Origin: Rhinopomastus cyanomelas
Taxonomy: Eukaryota > Chordata > Aves > Bucerotiformes > Rhinopomastidae
DNA: 64,000 bases
Direction of reading: 5' to 3'
NCBI GenBank assembly: GCA_013400115.1
Contig: VXBP01002286.1
Location: forward strand, 129,657-193,656
The position numbers and the translations under genes were made by a program. The notes below the pieces were generated by a model. That model saw nothing but the letters and a program-made list of their open reading frames with translations. It was not told where the DNA came from and ran no database searches. Positions 33,746-46,700 of this stretch are shown one piece after another. Position 1 is the first letter of the stretch. Each line of letters starts with the position of its first letter.

Positions 33746-36700
33746 TCATGATGCCTGGTGTTGATTGCCTGAACGTTGGCATCTTCTTGGAGGGATAACT
33801 GTTCAACAACTGGAATTGAGAAGATGTTTAGGGTTTTTTTATCATACTCCCTTTTAATAAGAAACAGCTACAATGGTTTAAGAATTCTTACCAGTCCCTT
33901 CACCCAAATAAGATCACTGGTATGTAGGGTCAAAAACTGAAAATGGAAACTTACCTCACATGAACTCTGCCATGTTTTTGAAGTCTCTCTTTTTTAGAGC
34001 AGGAAACTCAGGTTATTTGCATCAAGTCTTACATATGTGAAAAATGCAATGTGTGTGCAGATTGTTATTAATTACCTATTAGAAATGTTATGTATATAGA
34101 TCTAAGTGCTGAGTGCCATAGCTCTAATTGTGTTGCAAGGAATCCCTTACAAATGCTCCTTACAGTATACCATAAATACAGTGTTAATTTTGGGGTTGAA
34201 ATTACTGTGAATCCACTTACTTTTGCCTGTAACATCTGTCAGTGTAATGTCTTCATAATCTGTCTGGAGAAAACCTCTCCCATATCACTAAACATTTTCT
34301 ATATGATGTCTCATCCATAGCCACTTCAAAACTGGAAAACATTTCTCTATGCAGATGATTTGATCTTCAGACAGGGAACTGGACAAAATATCTCTCCATG
34401 ATTTAGTGACTTGATGTGTGTGAATAAAAAGTTTTTTCATTCTGCATTTTCTCTCAGAGCATCATTCCCAAAGTCTGTCAGTCTCTCAAATTCTATCTCC
34501 CTGACCCTGGATATAACATTAATACCTGAAGTAGCATTTACCCTAATGAACTGTGGCAACAAGCAAAATCAAAACCCAGCATACTTAAAGTGCAGCTGTG
34601 ACGGAAATGAGGAAGGAAAGAGAAATGTGGGAGGAGGAGTAACAAAACAAAAGTAGTGTGGAAACTCTTGAATTTTCTCAGGGGCATTCTCCACTCTACA
34701 TCCTACAATACAATGTGTTGATTAACTTTTAAAATATCCAACATAATTATACAAAATCTTTCTGTCTCCTATTGTACCCAATTTGTGTTTCACTTATGTG
34801 CCACTGACCTCTTTGCAAGCATCTGCATGTATCATTTGAGCTAGTGAATGTAGATATCTGTAGTTAAACTGCTTTAACCCATAACTAAGAAGTCTGGCAG
34901 AAGATTTGATTCTTATAGTTGGTTAAGCCTAGGGCAAAATGCTATGTTTTCCTGGGCTAAACTTATTTTCAGGAAGAGAGACTGTAATTGGCCTAAGCTT
35001 TTGAGCTCTCAATCAAGGAACTTGTTGTTGCTTTGTTCTCACAGGATGTTTCTCAGCAAGCAAGCTTATTTATAGTAAATAGAGGAAGACATAAAATTAG
35101 ATTTAGGTTGCCTTGTTGATAAGTGGGACAAAAATATATAAGCAGTAAAATGCTGCCCAACTCTAATAAGCTTAATTTTTCCATTTTTCAAATATCACCT
35201 ACACATCCTGGAAATCAAACTCTTTAAATTTTTCAAGACAGGTCTCAAATAGTAAGGGAGGAAAAAGACAATAGACATTTAGATCTGAAGTATGAGTGTA
35301 AGGTTTTAAAAGGAGCTAGCTACAACATCTCACAAAATCACAAACAAATCTCCTCAATATTACCCGTATTTAACTTGTTTTTGTATTTGTAGTCACATCT
35401 CAGAGGAATTTTAATGGAAATTATAGTGTAGTACATGTGGTGACTGGTAAATAAAAAAAATCCCGTGTGAAATAAACAAACCAAGAAGTTTCCCTTGACA
35501 CCAATCAGTTCTGTAAAGAAATGAATTTCAGTTTGTATTCAGTCACACAATTTTTTCACAGGCTATCATCATGAGAACAAGTGTAGGCTGTGGGTCTAGA
35601 AACTTTGTTTGAGCAATATTGTGTCCAGATGTGCTTTCTACAGATAAATCATGTCCAGAACTTGAGATTTTTGAATTTTATTTAAGATGATACAAAGGCT
35701 CAAGGCCTGGTGCTTGAACCTTAGCTCCTCAGGAAACACAATGCTGAAGGCTGATATTCATGCTTCAAACTCTCCCTGTGCCAGTGTGAAGAAGTATCAT
35801 GTGAACATGAATGAACAGCATGGAGAGTGCTGTGTGGTAACCTAATTCTTGGCTACAAGGACAAAGAAGAGCCTGCAACAACATGTGTGAGATGCTAACA
35901 GTGTACAGATGGAGTCTGGGGTCTACATAGGAAGTGACCTTAGTAACATTCTGCTGGTAAGGACTTCTTCATATCCTGTCCTATCTTGGCATGAAGCCTC
36001 ATAGCCCACTGGTAATTCCCACCTACACAGACAGTTTGTAAATGTATGTGACCTGTGTTTGAAGGCACAGCAATTAGTACCACCAGTTATTACATTTCTG
36101 CTTAGCTGTTTGAAAGTAAACTCTGATGAACCTTTCCTCTTTTATCCCATCTATTTCACCCAAACTAAATTATGTTTATAAAAATAAATAATATAGTACT
36201 AAATGTCAAAATGAGCATGTCAAGAAGAAGTATATTCACGAGCAAATGCTATCTCTCTTACAGGGAAAGGTCTGGCTTATTTATGTACCTGTACTGGCTT
36301 TCTCCTAAGATCTGTATCTGAAGTCAAGATCCTTAGAGAAGTAGAAATAATCTTAGCATAAAGTAATGATGCAGGCAAATGGAAGCATTAAATTATTTAT
36401 CATGTGAAGAAACCAACAGCTGCTCTCCCAATTTTTCTTCTTACATTGCTGCTGGAGAAACAGGGAATGATAACAAATCACCCTGGATGGAGTTACTTAA
36501 TTTCCATGTAATCCTTGAAAAGCAAGATCTGAATTACTAGAAGGTGCTCCTGTACAGGCTGTAATAAGGCAATTGTCAGCTTCTTTGTTTCAGCATGCTT
36601 AGAATTTTTTAACACAAAAAGATATGTGGAATAACTTAGCTGATGTACTAATCACCTTTTTCTTGCACAGCATATTTTTTAATCTGCCTGGTTACAGAAG

Positions 36701-37270
36701 ACAGAGCATCTTTGCAAACCTGGCATTGACACAGTTTTTATTAAGGTAAGTATGTAAAGGATATATCTGAATTTACTCAGACATTGCATCTTGTTTTGTA
36801 AAGAAAGCTACGATTCAGACTGCGATTGAGCCAGCACAGGGATACATAACATGTTTTAGTAAATCTAAATGTTTACCTGCAGTTCATTTTATATGTTATC
36901 CATGGATGTTGTTATTTGTTAAGCGTTATTTTGGAAAGCTGCCATATCTAAAAGGAATTAATACACAGCAAAGAAGAAGGCTCAATATTTCCTCAATAAC
37001 AGAAAGTTCTGCAAAGTGAAGGCCCCTTCATGATGCAGTTATATGATGAAGTAGTCTAGATTGTATCCAGTCTTAGATTATGTTTTAGATTTTCATGTAT
37101 CACTTTTTTCAAATCAGGTACCCAGAAAATTTGTCTAAGAAAAGAATTTAAGTTTTTCCATTTCTGCTTGTAACTTCTCTCACTTTCCTGCTCTTTCTCC
37201 TTCCTGATGCCCATTAAAGATATTCCATGTTTTTGTATCTTCAGAAAGGTCTGAAAAGCAATGTTATTGT
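33746..37270. other. Unique AT-rich DNA, nothing recognised
   Basis: About 3.5 kb without identifiable repeats or genes, apart from a 48-nt exon-like sequence at 36698-36745 discussed among the findings. Confidence 0.5.
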
Positions 37271-37271
37271 C

Positions 37272-37530
37272 TGATCATAGAATCATCAAGGTTGGAAAAG
37301 ACATTCAAGATCATCAAGCTCATAAACTCCAATCATCTGCCTGCAATCCCTCACCACTAAACCATTTCCTAAGACACCATGTTTACCTGGTGCCTCCGCC
37401 ACCTCCCTGGGCAGCATGCCACAATGCTTCACACTCTTTTTGTGAAGATGTTTCTCCCTAATATTCAATATGAACCTCTTCTGCCACAACTTGACCCCAT
37501 TTCTTCTTGTTCTGTTCTTAAACACTAAGA
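37272..37530 (-). mobile_element. CR1 LINE 3' end, antisense
   Basis: Begins with the tail and 3' UTR (GATCATAGAATCATCAAGGT, TTGGAAAAGACATTCAAGAT). The - strand frame 37549-37286 keeps NRTRRNGVKLWQKRFILNIREK, the usual CR1 C-terminal line. It is truncated 5' near TTCTTCTTGTTCTG. Confidence 0.9.
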
Positions 37531-37671
37531 TAATTGCAAAACAAAACATCAGTTGATAGACATTTTGGAATCCCCGAGAGCATCTGGGACTTGTCTTGAT
37601 TCCTTCTACTTCACTTTAGACATCTATAACATGAACAATTGTGCTCATACTAGTCATGTTAATTCCACAGA

Positions 37672-37711
37672 GATCACAGAATGGTTTGGGTTGGAAGGGA
37701 CCTAGTGTCAA
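37672..37711 (-). mobile_element. CR1 LINE 3' end, antisense, first part (split by an LTR)
   Basis: CACAGAATGGTTTGGGTTGG followed by AAGGGACCTA is the CR1 3' tail and UTR in antisense. The copy is cut at 37711 and resumes at about 39411. Confidence 0.8.
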
Positions 37712-39403
37712 TGTCTCTGCTTGGGTGTTTTGCTAATCACATAACCTAACAAAAATGGAATGATCCTTCACCAGAAAACACAGTTAGATTTTATTATCCA
37801 TCTCAATAGGGTACACAAATGAAATAGCACAGCCAGCAGCAGAAGACACAGATGAAATTATAAACTTGCTCAAAGCAGGTGCAACAGAAAGCACACCAAC
37901 CCAAAAAATTGAGTCTGTTGGAGGCCTGTAATCAGTGGAGTGCCCCAGGGGTTGGTGCTGGGACCAGTCCTGTTCAATCTATTCATTGATGACTTGGATG
38001 AGGGATTAGGGTGCGCTGTCAACAAGTTTGCTGATGACACAAATCTGGGTGGTTTGGCCGAGACCCCAGCAGACTGTGCAGACATTCAGCAAGATCTGGA
38101 CAGGCTGGAGAGCTGGGCAGAGAGAAATGTACTGAAGTATAACAAGGGCAAGTTTAGAGTCTTGCATTTGGGCAAGAACAACCCCAGGGACCAGTATAGG
38201 TTGGGGACTGACCTGTTGGAGAGCAGTGTAGGGGAAAAGGACGTGGGGGACCTGGTGGACAACAGGATGACCATGAGCCAGCAATGTGCTATTGTGGCCA
38301 AGAGGGCCAACAGCATCCTGCGGTGGATCAGAAGAGGGGTGGTTAGCAGATCAAGAGAGATTCTTCTCCTCCTCTACTCTGCACGGGTGAGACCACATCT
38401 GGAGTATTGTGTTCAGTTCTGGGCTCCTCAGTTCAAGAGGGATGTGGAGCTGCTGAAGGGAGTCCAGTGTAGAGCAACGAGGGTGATGAAGGAAGTGGAG
38501 CACCTCCCTTATGAGGAAAGGCTGAGGGAGCTGGGTCTCTTTAGCTTGGAGAAGGTGGACTGAGGGGTGACGTCATTAATGTCTACAAATATGTGAGGGG
38601 TGGGTGTCAGGAGGATGGAGTTGGGCTCTTCTCAGTGTCATGTAGTGATAGGATGAGGGGCAATGGTTGTAAGCTGGAATATAGGATGTTCCACATAAGT
38701 ATCAGAAGGAACTTCTTCGTAGTGAAGGTGACAGAACACTGGAACAGGCTGCCCAGGTGTGTTGTGGAGTCTCTTTCACTGGAGATGTTTAAAATCTGCC
38801 TGAATGTATTCCTGTGTGACTTGTTCTAGGTGGTCCTGCTGTGTTGGGGCATTGGACTAGATGATCTTTCAAGGTCCCTTCCAATCCCTGATGATTCTAT
38901 GAAATGAGCCACAGGCATGCAGAGGCCACCAAGGGAAATACATAAGAAATACATAACCCAGTTGCTCACACTGGTTCACTCCATCCTGTCCTGCTGCTGA
39001 TTGACAGAGGGACAGTCAAGGGTTCTTCCAACAGGGAAATCCCACAAAGTGCATTCATCCACAGACAAACTACTCTCTGCTAATGGTCCATGTTTTTATA
39101 TTGAGAGGGTCACTGAGGTGGTCACTCAGTGCCCAGGAGCAGCCACTCAGGGCTGTTAAGAACTCTTATTCAAGATCTTCTTACAAGCCTATCCTTCCCT
39201 CCTGGATTACACTCTTACAACAGAGTGAATCATCTTATATCAAGGTCTGGTATGGTTTGTGTCCTCACTGCTCAATGTGTACTGGGATGCAGTCAGCAGC
39301 AGTAACTGAAGATTCCTTTGGTGGCAAACACTGAGGCCAGCCCAGTCTTGCCCTTGCCTATGGTAGGAGGCAGCCTGGGTCCTTTCACCTGGACCTTCAT
39401 CAT
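37712..39403 (-). mobile_element. LTR element (reverse orientation), itself split by a CR1
   Basis: Insert bounded by a 7-bp direct repeat GTGTCAA (37705-37711 and 39404-39410); removing it rejoins the outer CR1. On the - strand it has a TATAAAAA box (39094-39101) and, further on, AATAAA (37790-37795), and ends ...GCAGAGACA, giving a TG...CA layout within a base or two of the repeat. Without the internal CR1 it is about 690 bases, a normal LTR length. No retroviral coding sequence is present, so it is taken as a solo LTR; family unknown. Confidence 0.5.
37910..38905 (+). mobile_element. CR1 LINE, sense, about 1 kb, young, inside the LTR
   Basis: Starts just before GGAGTGCCCCAGGGGTTGGT (37938-37957; SGVPQGLVLGPVLFNLFIDDL) and holds the intact catalytic KFADDTN box (38022-38042). 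The frame is open 37940-38563, then one frameshift leads to 38593-38829, which ends at FLCDLF*. The 3' UTR GGACTAGATGATCTTTCAAG ends in one ATTCTATG unit at about 38903. 5'-truncated. Confidence 0.95.
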
Positions 39404-39410
39404 GTGTCAA

Positions 39411-39530
39411 CATTAGCTCTCAGCACTCCACCAGGACAGGGACATCTCCTGTTAGACCAGATTGCTTAAAGCCTCATCCAGCCTGACACTGAATACACCT
39501 AATAGTGGAGTGTCACAACCACCAGCGAAG
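39411..39530 (-). mobile_element. CR1 LINE 3' end, antisense, second part after the LTR
   Basis: Resumes at the part of the 3' UTR that normally reads ...CATGGGCAGGGACATCTCC (here GGACAGGGACATCTCCTGTT) and goes into CATCCAGCCTGACACTGAAT. It fades out near 39530. Confidence 0.75.
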
Positions 39531-40217
39531 AAAAACTATCGCTTTTATGGTCTAATAGGAGTAACCTTATGAATGTCTATGCTGAGGTGAATTCTGACCT
39601 AGATGTGTGTGACTCATTCTTTTCAGTCTTACATAAAGAACCAGGCTTTATGAGCTTGGGTATAAATGTATACCTTGCAGGTACCCGAAGTTAAATAAGA
39701 ACACTCTCACTGAGGTTGTCCTTGGTGAGCAGGCAACTAGTACATATTTTGTTCAATTTTGTTTTACAGTGTCTCTGTGGAGTGTTAGTGGCTAAGAGAT
39801 GTTAAGAAATACTTGCTTCAAAATACATTCCATAGTAGCAAAGAGGAAGGTAATACTAAAGAATCATAGTACCTACAGTGCCAACTCTTCCTTTCCCATG
39901 TATGGTTAGTTAAGTCAGAACATTTCTTCAAACTAACAAGAACCTCATGAATATCCCCACAAATAACAAAGGCTCAACTTTTAGCTGGAATTGCATTGTT
40001 AATTGAGTGCAGATGGTTTATGTCACTGGTCAGCTAAATAATCAGATAAGTAAGCATGATCTGATGCAAAGGAAATTACATCAGAATAGAGAAGGTTGTT
40101 GTTCCTATGTAAATTAAAGTAATTGACTGTAATTTACTATGCCAGGTATGCATGTCTACTCACAGCTAGGTAAATCTTTCTTACTTTCTTCCTTGTTGTC
40201 CTTTTTATTCTATTTGC
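39531..40217. other. Spacer, nothing recognised
   Basis: AT-rich sequence between the nested stack and the next LTR. Confidence 0.5.
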
Positions 40218-40221
40218 CTTT

Positions 40222-40692
40222 TGACTGGTGGGGCAAGCATAACTTAGAAAACAGTTGCTCATTACAGCAAGAAGACAAGAAGACAAACAGGCCTGAACAG
40301 AATAACAAGCCAAATTCTATCCACTGTGGGGGTCCATCCCTAGAGATAAGGAAACCAGATGACCTGTACATTGTTCTTGGAGATAAAGATATGGAATGCA
40401 GACCAGCTGAAGATAAGGGTGCTTCACCAGCAGAAAGAATCTCATCACTAAAGACAGCATGGGTTCAAATGGGAAGAGACTTAATTTGCATGTGAAGCAG
40501 GGCAGGTCCTTACTATGTGTTAGGCGTGTTGGGAAATCTATTGAATATGTATTATTGTACTACATATAAGCATGGTTTTGGGTCCAGTTTGGCGCGCATG
40601 ATTGGAGAGGTATGAACCCTGTGCGCCCGCTAGCGAATAAATTACCTCCTCAAAAACTCTAAACAGAGTTCTTGGGTTCTTCCCTTGCATCA
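40222..40692 (+). mobile_element. Solo LTR of an endogenous retrovirus, + orientation
   Basis: Promoter-to-poly(A) order is clear: an ATATAAG box (40564-40570), a short CpG-rich stretch (TTTGGCGCGCATGATTGG, CTGTGCGCCCGCTAGCG), then AATAAA at 40636-40641 and an R/U5-like tail ending ...CCCTTGCATCA. The right end (40692, or 40689) is well placed. The left end is uncertain; TG at 40222 preceded by CTTT, matched by CTTT after 40692, is only a weak 4-bp duplication in T-rich DNA. A 118-codon frame overlapping the left part (40139-40495) has no family support. No internal retroviral sequence follows. Confidence 0.5.
40564..40641 (+). promoter_or_regulatory. LTR core promoter and poly(A) signal
   Basis: TATA-like ATATAAG at 40564-40570 and AATAAA at 40636-40641, about 70 bases apart. 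The short spacing implies a compact R region. Confidence 0.45.
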
Positions 40693-40745
40693 CTTTTTTC
40701 CCCTTTTTTCACTTTTTTTCCTTTTTTCCCTTGCTTTCCAGACCC
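40693..40745. repeat. Pyrimidine-rich low-complexity tract
   Basis: Runs of C and T (CTTTTTTCCCC, then TTTTTTCAC, TTTTTTTCC) directly after the LTR end. Confidence 0.8.
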
Positions 40746-43700
40746 CACTGCTAGTCCCCTATACGAGTATGGCAAAAACTGAGAAGTAATTTTTATCTTA
40801 TTTACCCTTTAGTTTTTAGACTTTTGTTCTCCATGCTGCAACAAGCAAAATAACTGATAAGGTTTATTCTTTGACACCTGGTTGCATACACAGCCTATAC
40901 CACAAAAGTTGAGTCTGACTGTCCAAAGATGTACCTAAACTGATCAATGAACCCTAGATTCCCTTCTCTCAATCCCATTCCAATTCTGAGAAAATGTACT
41001 TTCTGGGTTTTATTTATTTATTTGCCATGATGTTTACAAGGTAAATTTTCATAGTAGTCATTGAGATAATTTTCATTTTTGGGTGTCATTCATCTCATCC
41101 TGGAAGAGGTATCCATAGTAAGAAAAATGTCTTTCTATGATTCTTTCTCTCTATTGACAATCTGTTCAGTGCTGAGAGCCTAAGAGGGTATCTGACTGTA
41201 TTTAAAGACCATTTGCATTAATATGTTATTCTAACACCTGTGGCCAGAATCAAGAAGGTCTGTCCTGTGTTTTTGTATGTGACCAGTAGAAAGCTATGGA
41301 GATCTACTGTACCATGACAGTTTTTAACTTAGTATTTTTAGTAGTAGATGATACAACTGATGGTTGACAAACATACATTCATTGTTTTAAAAAGCCCTCT
41401 CCTGTAGCAAGGGACAACATTACTTGTCAGGAATGACTGTTATAAGTGAAAAAAAGAAAATAATTTCATAGAAAAATGAGTGTTTAGGCACTGCCTAATG
41501 ACAGGAATACATGGGTTGTTAATTATTTTCCTGCTTCATGAATAGCAATATTTTCATTTCTTCCTAGTACATGAATGCTATGTTCCAAGATTTTAATCTA
41601 ATTTTTATCTGGAAAGCAGTTGAAATTGCCTCTCCAGATGTTTTTAAATAACCAAAGCATTCTGTAGTCAAGCAGCCTAATTCCCTGGAAAGGAAAGTAA
41701 TTTCCTGTACCTTATTTACATATATCTTATTTCTTATAAATCTTGGAGACTAGACTTATGACAGTGGTTGTTGATGCTGTTTTCCCACTTAACAAAAAAT
41801 AGTACAAATTCTCTGCTGCTATTCACGCCCATCAAGAGTTCTTCAGGAATCCTTATAGATAAAATTTGACTCGGTCACTTGTTAGTACGAGGATTTAGCA
41901 ATCCCACAGGAAGAGATTAAGAAGCTGTGTTTAAAATTGGCATAACCCTTGCTTCTATGAGCGTGAGAGCACGGGGTGTAATAAATGCATCTTTTGTAAG
42001 AGAAGAGCAGCTTCCTTTACATATTCTGAAGCAGTAACTTGTAGCACTAAAAAGAAATTTAACAATAGAAACTAAAAGGCTGAAAACTATTGCAGACTTG
42101 ACATTTACAAATCATGTAGCTCAACATGAAATCCATTTTCAAAGATCTAAAGTTTAAAAGACATATTTGCTTTCTCTAGTCCTCCTCCATTCTATGTAGT
42201 TTTTATCCTCATCACAGAACAGCACAAAGATAAGTAGAATGTAAACCAGGCCATAAAATAAAAGCACATGTGAATCACTCTCTAGCCCATATAGCAGCTT
42301 AGCCTAGAATCTATCATTTCTAGCTGGATACTAACAGGCAAAATGTAGTTTAGTGTGCAGCAGAGGTAGTGACATTAGAAAATTTTATGCCTCATAGCTT
42401 TTGCTGTTCTGTGTGTGAACACAGAATATCAAATGTTAACCTCCATATTAACACAAAAGAGAGGAAAACAAAGAAAAAAATAATGAAAAAAAATCCTTCT
42501 TTTTCATTTCTCAAAGGGAAACAGTTTCTGTAGCCAAATACTGGAATACGAAACATGAGAAGTTCCTCTGATCTTTCCCCCTATGCATTATTAAAGGACA
42601 AATCTAGTTAGGCTTTTCTCAAAATTTGTTCTCCTGAGCACCTCATAGGTCACTTCTGTGATATCTTCTATCAAGATTTTCCCATTTGTTCATTAATGCT
42701 AGATGAAGTCTTGAAGTAATTCATAACTCAGTACACAAGTCCTGGGACATAGTTTACTTTGTTTTGTTGCTGCAAAACAACATGCAGATGGTTTATTATG
42801 CACAATCACTCCCAGTTCACTTCTCTGACCGAAGTCCTATGACATTAACATTAGATGTTATAAACCTCCAGAGCATTAACACTTGAGAGTTTTCATTGTA
42901 GCAGTCATGTAGTCTCTGTGAGAGATATTAATTAAAAACAGCTCACACTCAGATTGAGTAAAATTCCTCATTAATGTTCCTTAGAGGTCAAAGGGATGAT
43001 GAAGAAAAAACTGTAGTATTATTTAATAGTAATGGTTTATATTTATAAAGCATTTTTATTAGTAGTACTCCAAAGTATATTAAAAGCATGGTGAACAAAA
43101 GCTTTTGTACTTGGTGCAGCTTGTTAAAGAAAAATATAAATAACTCTAGAACTAAAATTTCTATAATTTGCCAGACTAGGTAGCTTATAATAATTTAAAC
43201 TAAGTTTCCACTAAAATATTATTATGATTGGGTCTCTAAACATTGCAAAGAAGCTCAGGCGCTAAGTCAGGTCTAGTAAAAAAGAGACTGAGTAACATCA
43301 AAGAAGTACTGATCATTTGACATAAGCATGGTGCAAGTTCTTATGAAGCCATTTTTTCCTTGTGAGTTGCTGGAAATGTTCTGTTTTGCCCCAAAGAATA
43401 GGTTAGTTTTCTCATTCACCTCTTACCCTTGACAACATCTAATAAGCCACGTTTCTCAATCAAAAGCTGCTTTACACAATTTGCCATTTTCTTATGAAAT
43501 GTAACATAGCGTGAAACCAGCTTAAGAACTAAAGCCTGCACAAAGTAATCACCATGGATCTGCCCAGAAAAGCAATTATCCTGGGAATGCATTTCTTGCT
43601 GAAGAGATCCACTCTTTATCTAGTGCTATCTGCTATCTGCAACTGCAAAACTGCCATTGACTTCCACAGATTCTGAAAAGGGACTAAATCATGTTTAGGC

Positions 43701-46700
43701 TTATGCAAGTGGCAGCACCAATTTCTTGACATATGTTTGTCACTCCTATTAATGCTGCAGAGCCAACAAAAGGGTTTGTGAGAGAGAGTTAGATATGAGA
43801 CAGGCTTGTGCTTCATCAGCAGATTTGTCTCATCTGGTCTGATTGCAATTTCCTTCTGGCTGAAAATGATTATGAGTCAGGAAAAAAATCACAGCTGTTG
43901 TTCCAGAAAAGCCCTTTTAAAACAGAGTTAATCCAATCCTGTATCACAAGTCAACCAACATGAGATGTTCTGATGCTGATTTTGTAGGTCTGTTTTTCAG
44001 TGGCTATCTAACATAAAGTTCAAGAATAAGGAACTACATTGTAGGCATACGATTTACATCCTCTGCATCTGAGGCAGAAAAAGAAGACTGCAGCTATCCT
44101 TATACTTGTTATAACTTGTTCAGAACATACAAGTTTAGGATTGAGAATATTCCCTGACTGATAGGATAAAAACCAATGGATTCTTCTGATAGTCTCTTTC
44201 ATAGAATCTACATATTTATTTTGTTCTTATTTGAGTTAATACAAAATTACTTATAAAATTATTTGTAACTCATAAATAAGATTTTAGGGGCACAGAAATG
44301 ATAGAATGAGACTTGTGTGCTGTGGGACTGCCTTGAAAAACGACTTTAGGGAAGATACAGAAGCAAAGGCTACTGCAATACTGCCACTTGCTGCCTGAAC
44401 AAGAAACAGTTGCTCTAAGCAATTATTACACACTTTCTGCTTTACAGTGCATGATAATTGCCCAGGGCAGAAGAATCAGATTGTATTACAACTAGGACAT
44501 CTGCAGTGTCAGAAACATAGCCATTGATAGCCCTAAGGTCTACAGAGCAGGGATTGTGCTACTGATATTATTACGATACTGCTGTGATGTTTAAGATGAT
44601 TGAGGCATCTTAATACCATTTTAATCCTAATAAAAAGTAGTTAAAGCCTATGAAAAAGCAGACAATCACAGTCACAGAGTTACTTTTGGCTACATGGCTT
44701 TAAGTCATTTATGATAATTGGCATTTTGTTAACTAGTAAACTAGACAGTAATAAAGAAGAGTTACATGTAAAAGTTAAATATTATTCTTGGGAGACGGTG
44801 ACATATCCTGCAGAATGACAATGAGCTCCAAATATCAGTGTTTTCTGCTTCTTTAAGGTCTTGGCATAATCACAGAAGATTTGGGAAGAAAATTATGACA
44901 GTTTGGAATACCTGCAGAATATAAACCACTTGTGCCTATGTCTGCTCGTGCTTTGCATAGTCCTGGTTTTGTTTGCCCCTTTCTGATGTGAAAAGTTGTC
45001 ATTGAAAATGGCATTTGAACAGCTGATGATGTTTGGAAATTTCTGTTTTACAGATCAGAAACTGAAAAATAGAGAGACCAAATTCTGCATTGACAAAACA
45101 TGTAACTTTCATTACAATAGATTTAACTGATTTCAGTATCTAAGTACTTTTAAAAATATGTCATGTATAGACATGTATAGACTGACCAAGTCTTGGGTGA
45201 ACTGTATTACAGAAGAATGATCTGAACTCTGCTTATGAGTTCAAATCTGACAACAAAATTTCCTGATTGCTGAATCAAGAATATTTCTTTAAATGTTAGT
45301 AGTCACTTTTTTTACCTGTGATTCACCTACTTATTCTTTAACATCGTTCACTAAATTTTAGTATTTGTGAGCTTTTAAAGCAATACAATTTAATTAAATA
45401 TATAACCACATAAAACATTAAGATTAGACTGTATTATCAGTTAAGACTTAAAGAAGTAAACAGATGGAATCATAAAATAGACCTTAGGGTCTATGTCGCC
45501 ATCAGCATATGTGTAGAGGCTTAACTGGCATTTACATGTACAGGAACAGAAAAGCAGGAAAAAACTACTTTTAATTTAACTGTATCAGTAAAAAAAATAT
45601 TTAAAGCTCTGTCATAATTAATATTTCAGCATCAGGAAATTTTTTTCATATGAGAAACTGTTAAATGCTCTAAAATATCGATATCTTACTTCTCATAGAT
45701 ACATGAAAGATCTACAGTTTTTTGCATAACTGGTTACTTGTATTTATTGTTTTCAAGTTATAATCAGGTCATCAGGTGAGGAACATCTTGTCTGACATAG
45801 CAGTTCTCTGCATTATGTATTTAGTCTAAGCAAAGCATTTTTTCTGAACATGTGGATTTAACTATGGTTTTGAAAGTTTTCTTCAGTTTCCACCCAGCTT
45901 CTTCACGATGTGGCTCCAAAGAAACAGGAAAAAGTGAGAAATCTTCCTCAGAAAGCTTAGGTGAGACCTGTTACAACTTGTCTCACTCATTACTTAGACT
46001 TTTGCTTGTTTTGACTGGATTCACTCAATGGGTTTCATGCCCTTTTGAGCTCCATTAGACTCTGGATGATGACTGATTGCTATTCTGAGCTTCAGGAATG
46101 CCCAACTATTAATCCCATGTCTGACAGCTTTTTCAGAGGGACTCCCACAGTTAGTGTGACAACCTTCCCTGGCCTCTGTGTCACTTGGGCATGTCACCAC
46201 TCACATTTCACCTGGGTCTGAGCTTGTATTTCTAATTGCACTCTGAGGATTGAATGGCATGGCATTTGTTGTGTTTTGAGAGAAAACAGTGGTCTAGTCA
46301 TCTGGATTCAAAACCGCACAATTTTAACATAAGAAGTTATCCAGAAACTGCAGTTATATCTATGTTAGAAACACAACAAACTATGTGACACATTAGGAAA
46401 AGCTTTGAAGGGAGGGAATTTGTGATAGGAGCTTTATATCCACTCTTCACATATTTTGGGGAGAGTTAAGACTCTCCCCAATCCAGTCCCATATGCTGAA
46501 TGTCTCCCAGTGGTTGCAGGAAGTTTTCTTGTTCCATTTCATTCAAATCTGGTCCACTTTGGGTGATCTAAGACCAAAGCATGATAAATGGGAACGACTA
46601 GGGAGATTCTTTTCAAAACCAGTTTTGATTTGAAGTGAAATACTAAATGTGATTTTTGCTTATAACCATATCTGAGAATTCAACATGCATCAAGGAGCTT

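Noticed and set aside
40139..40495. 118-codon open frame with a hydrophobic N-terminal part
   Set aside because: Overlaps the LTR, has no recognisable family motif and no splice or conservation evidence.
44020..44202. - strand frame containing a CTTCTTTTTCTGCCTCAG acceptor-like site
   Set aside because: Considered as a second exon for the 47.1-47.3 kb candidate, but the reading frame closes after about ten codons and nothing links the two.
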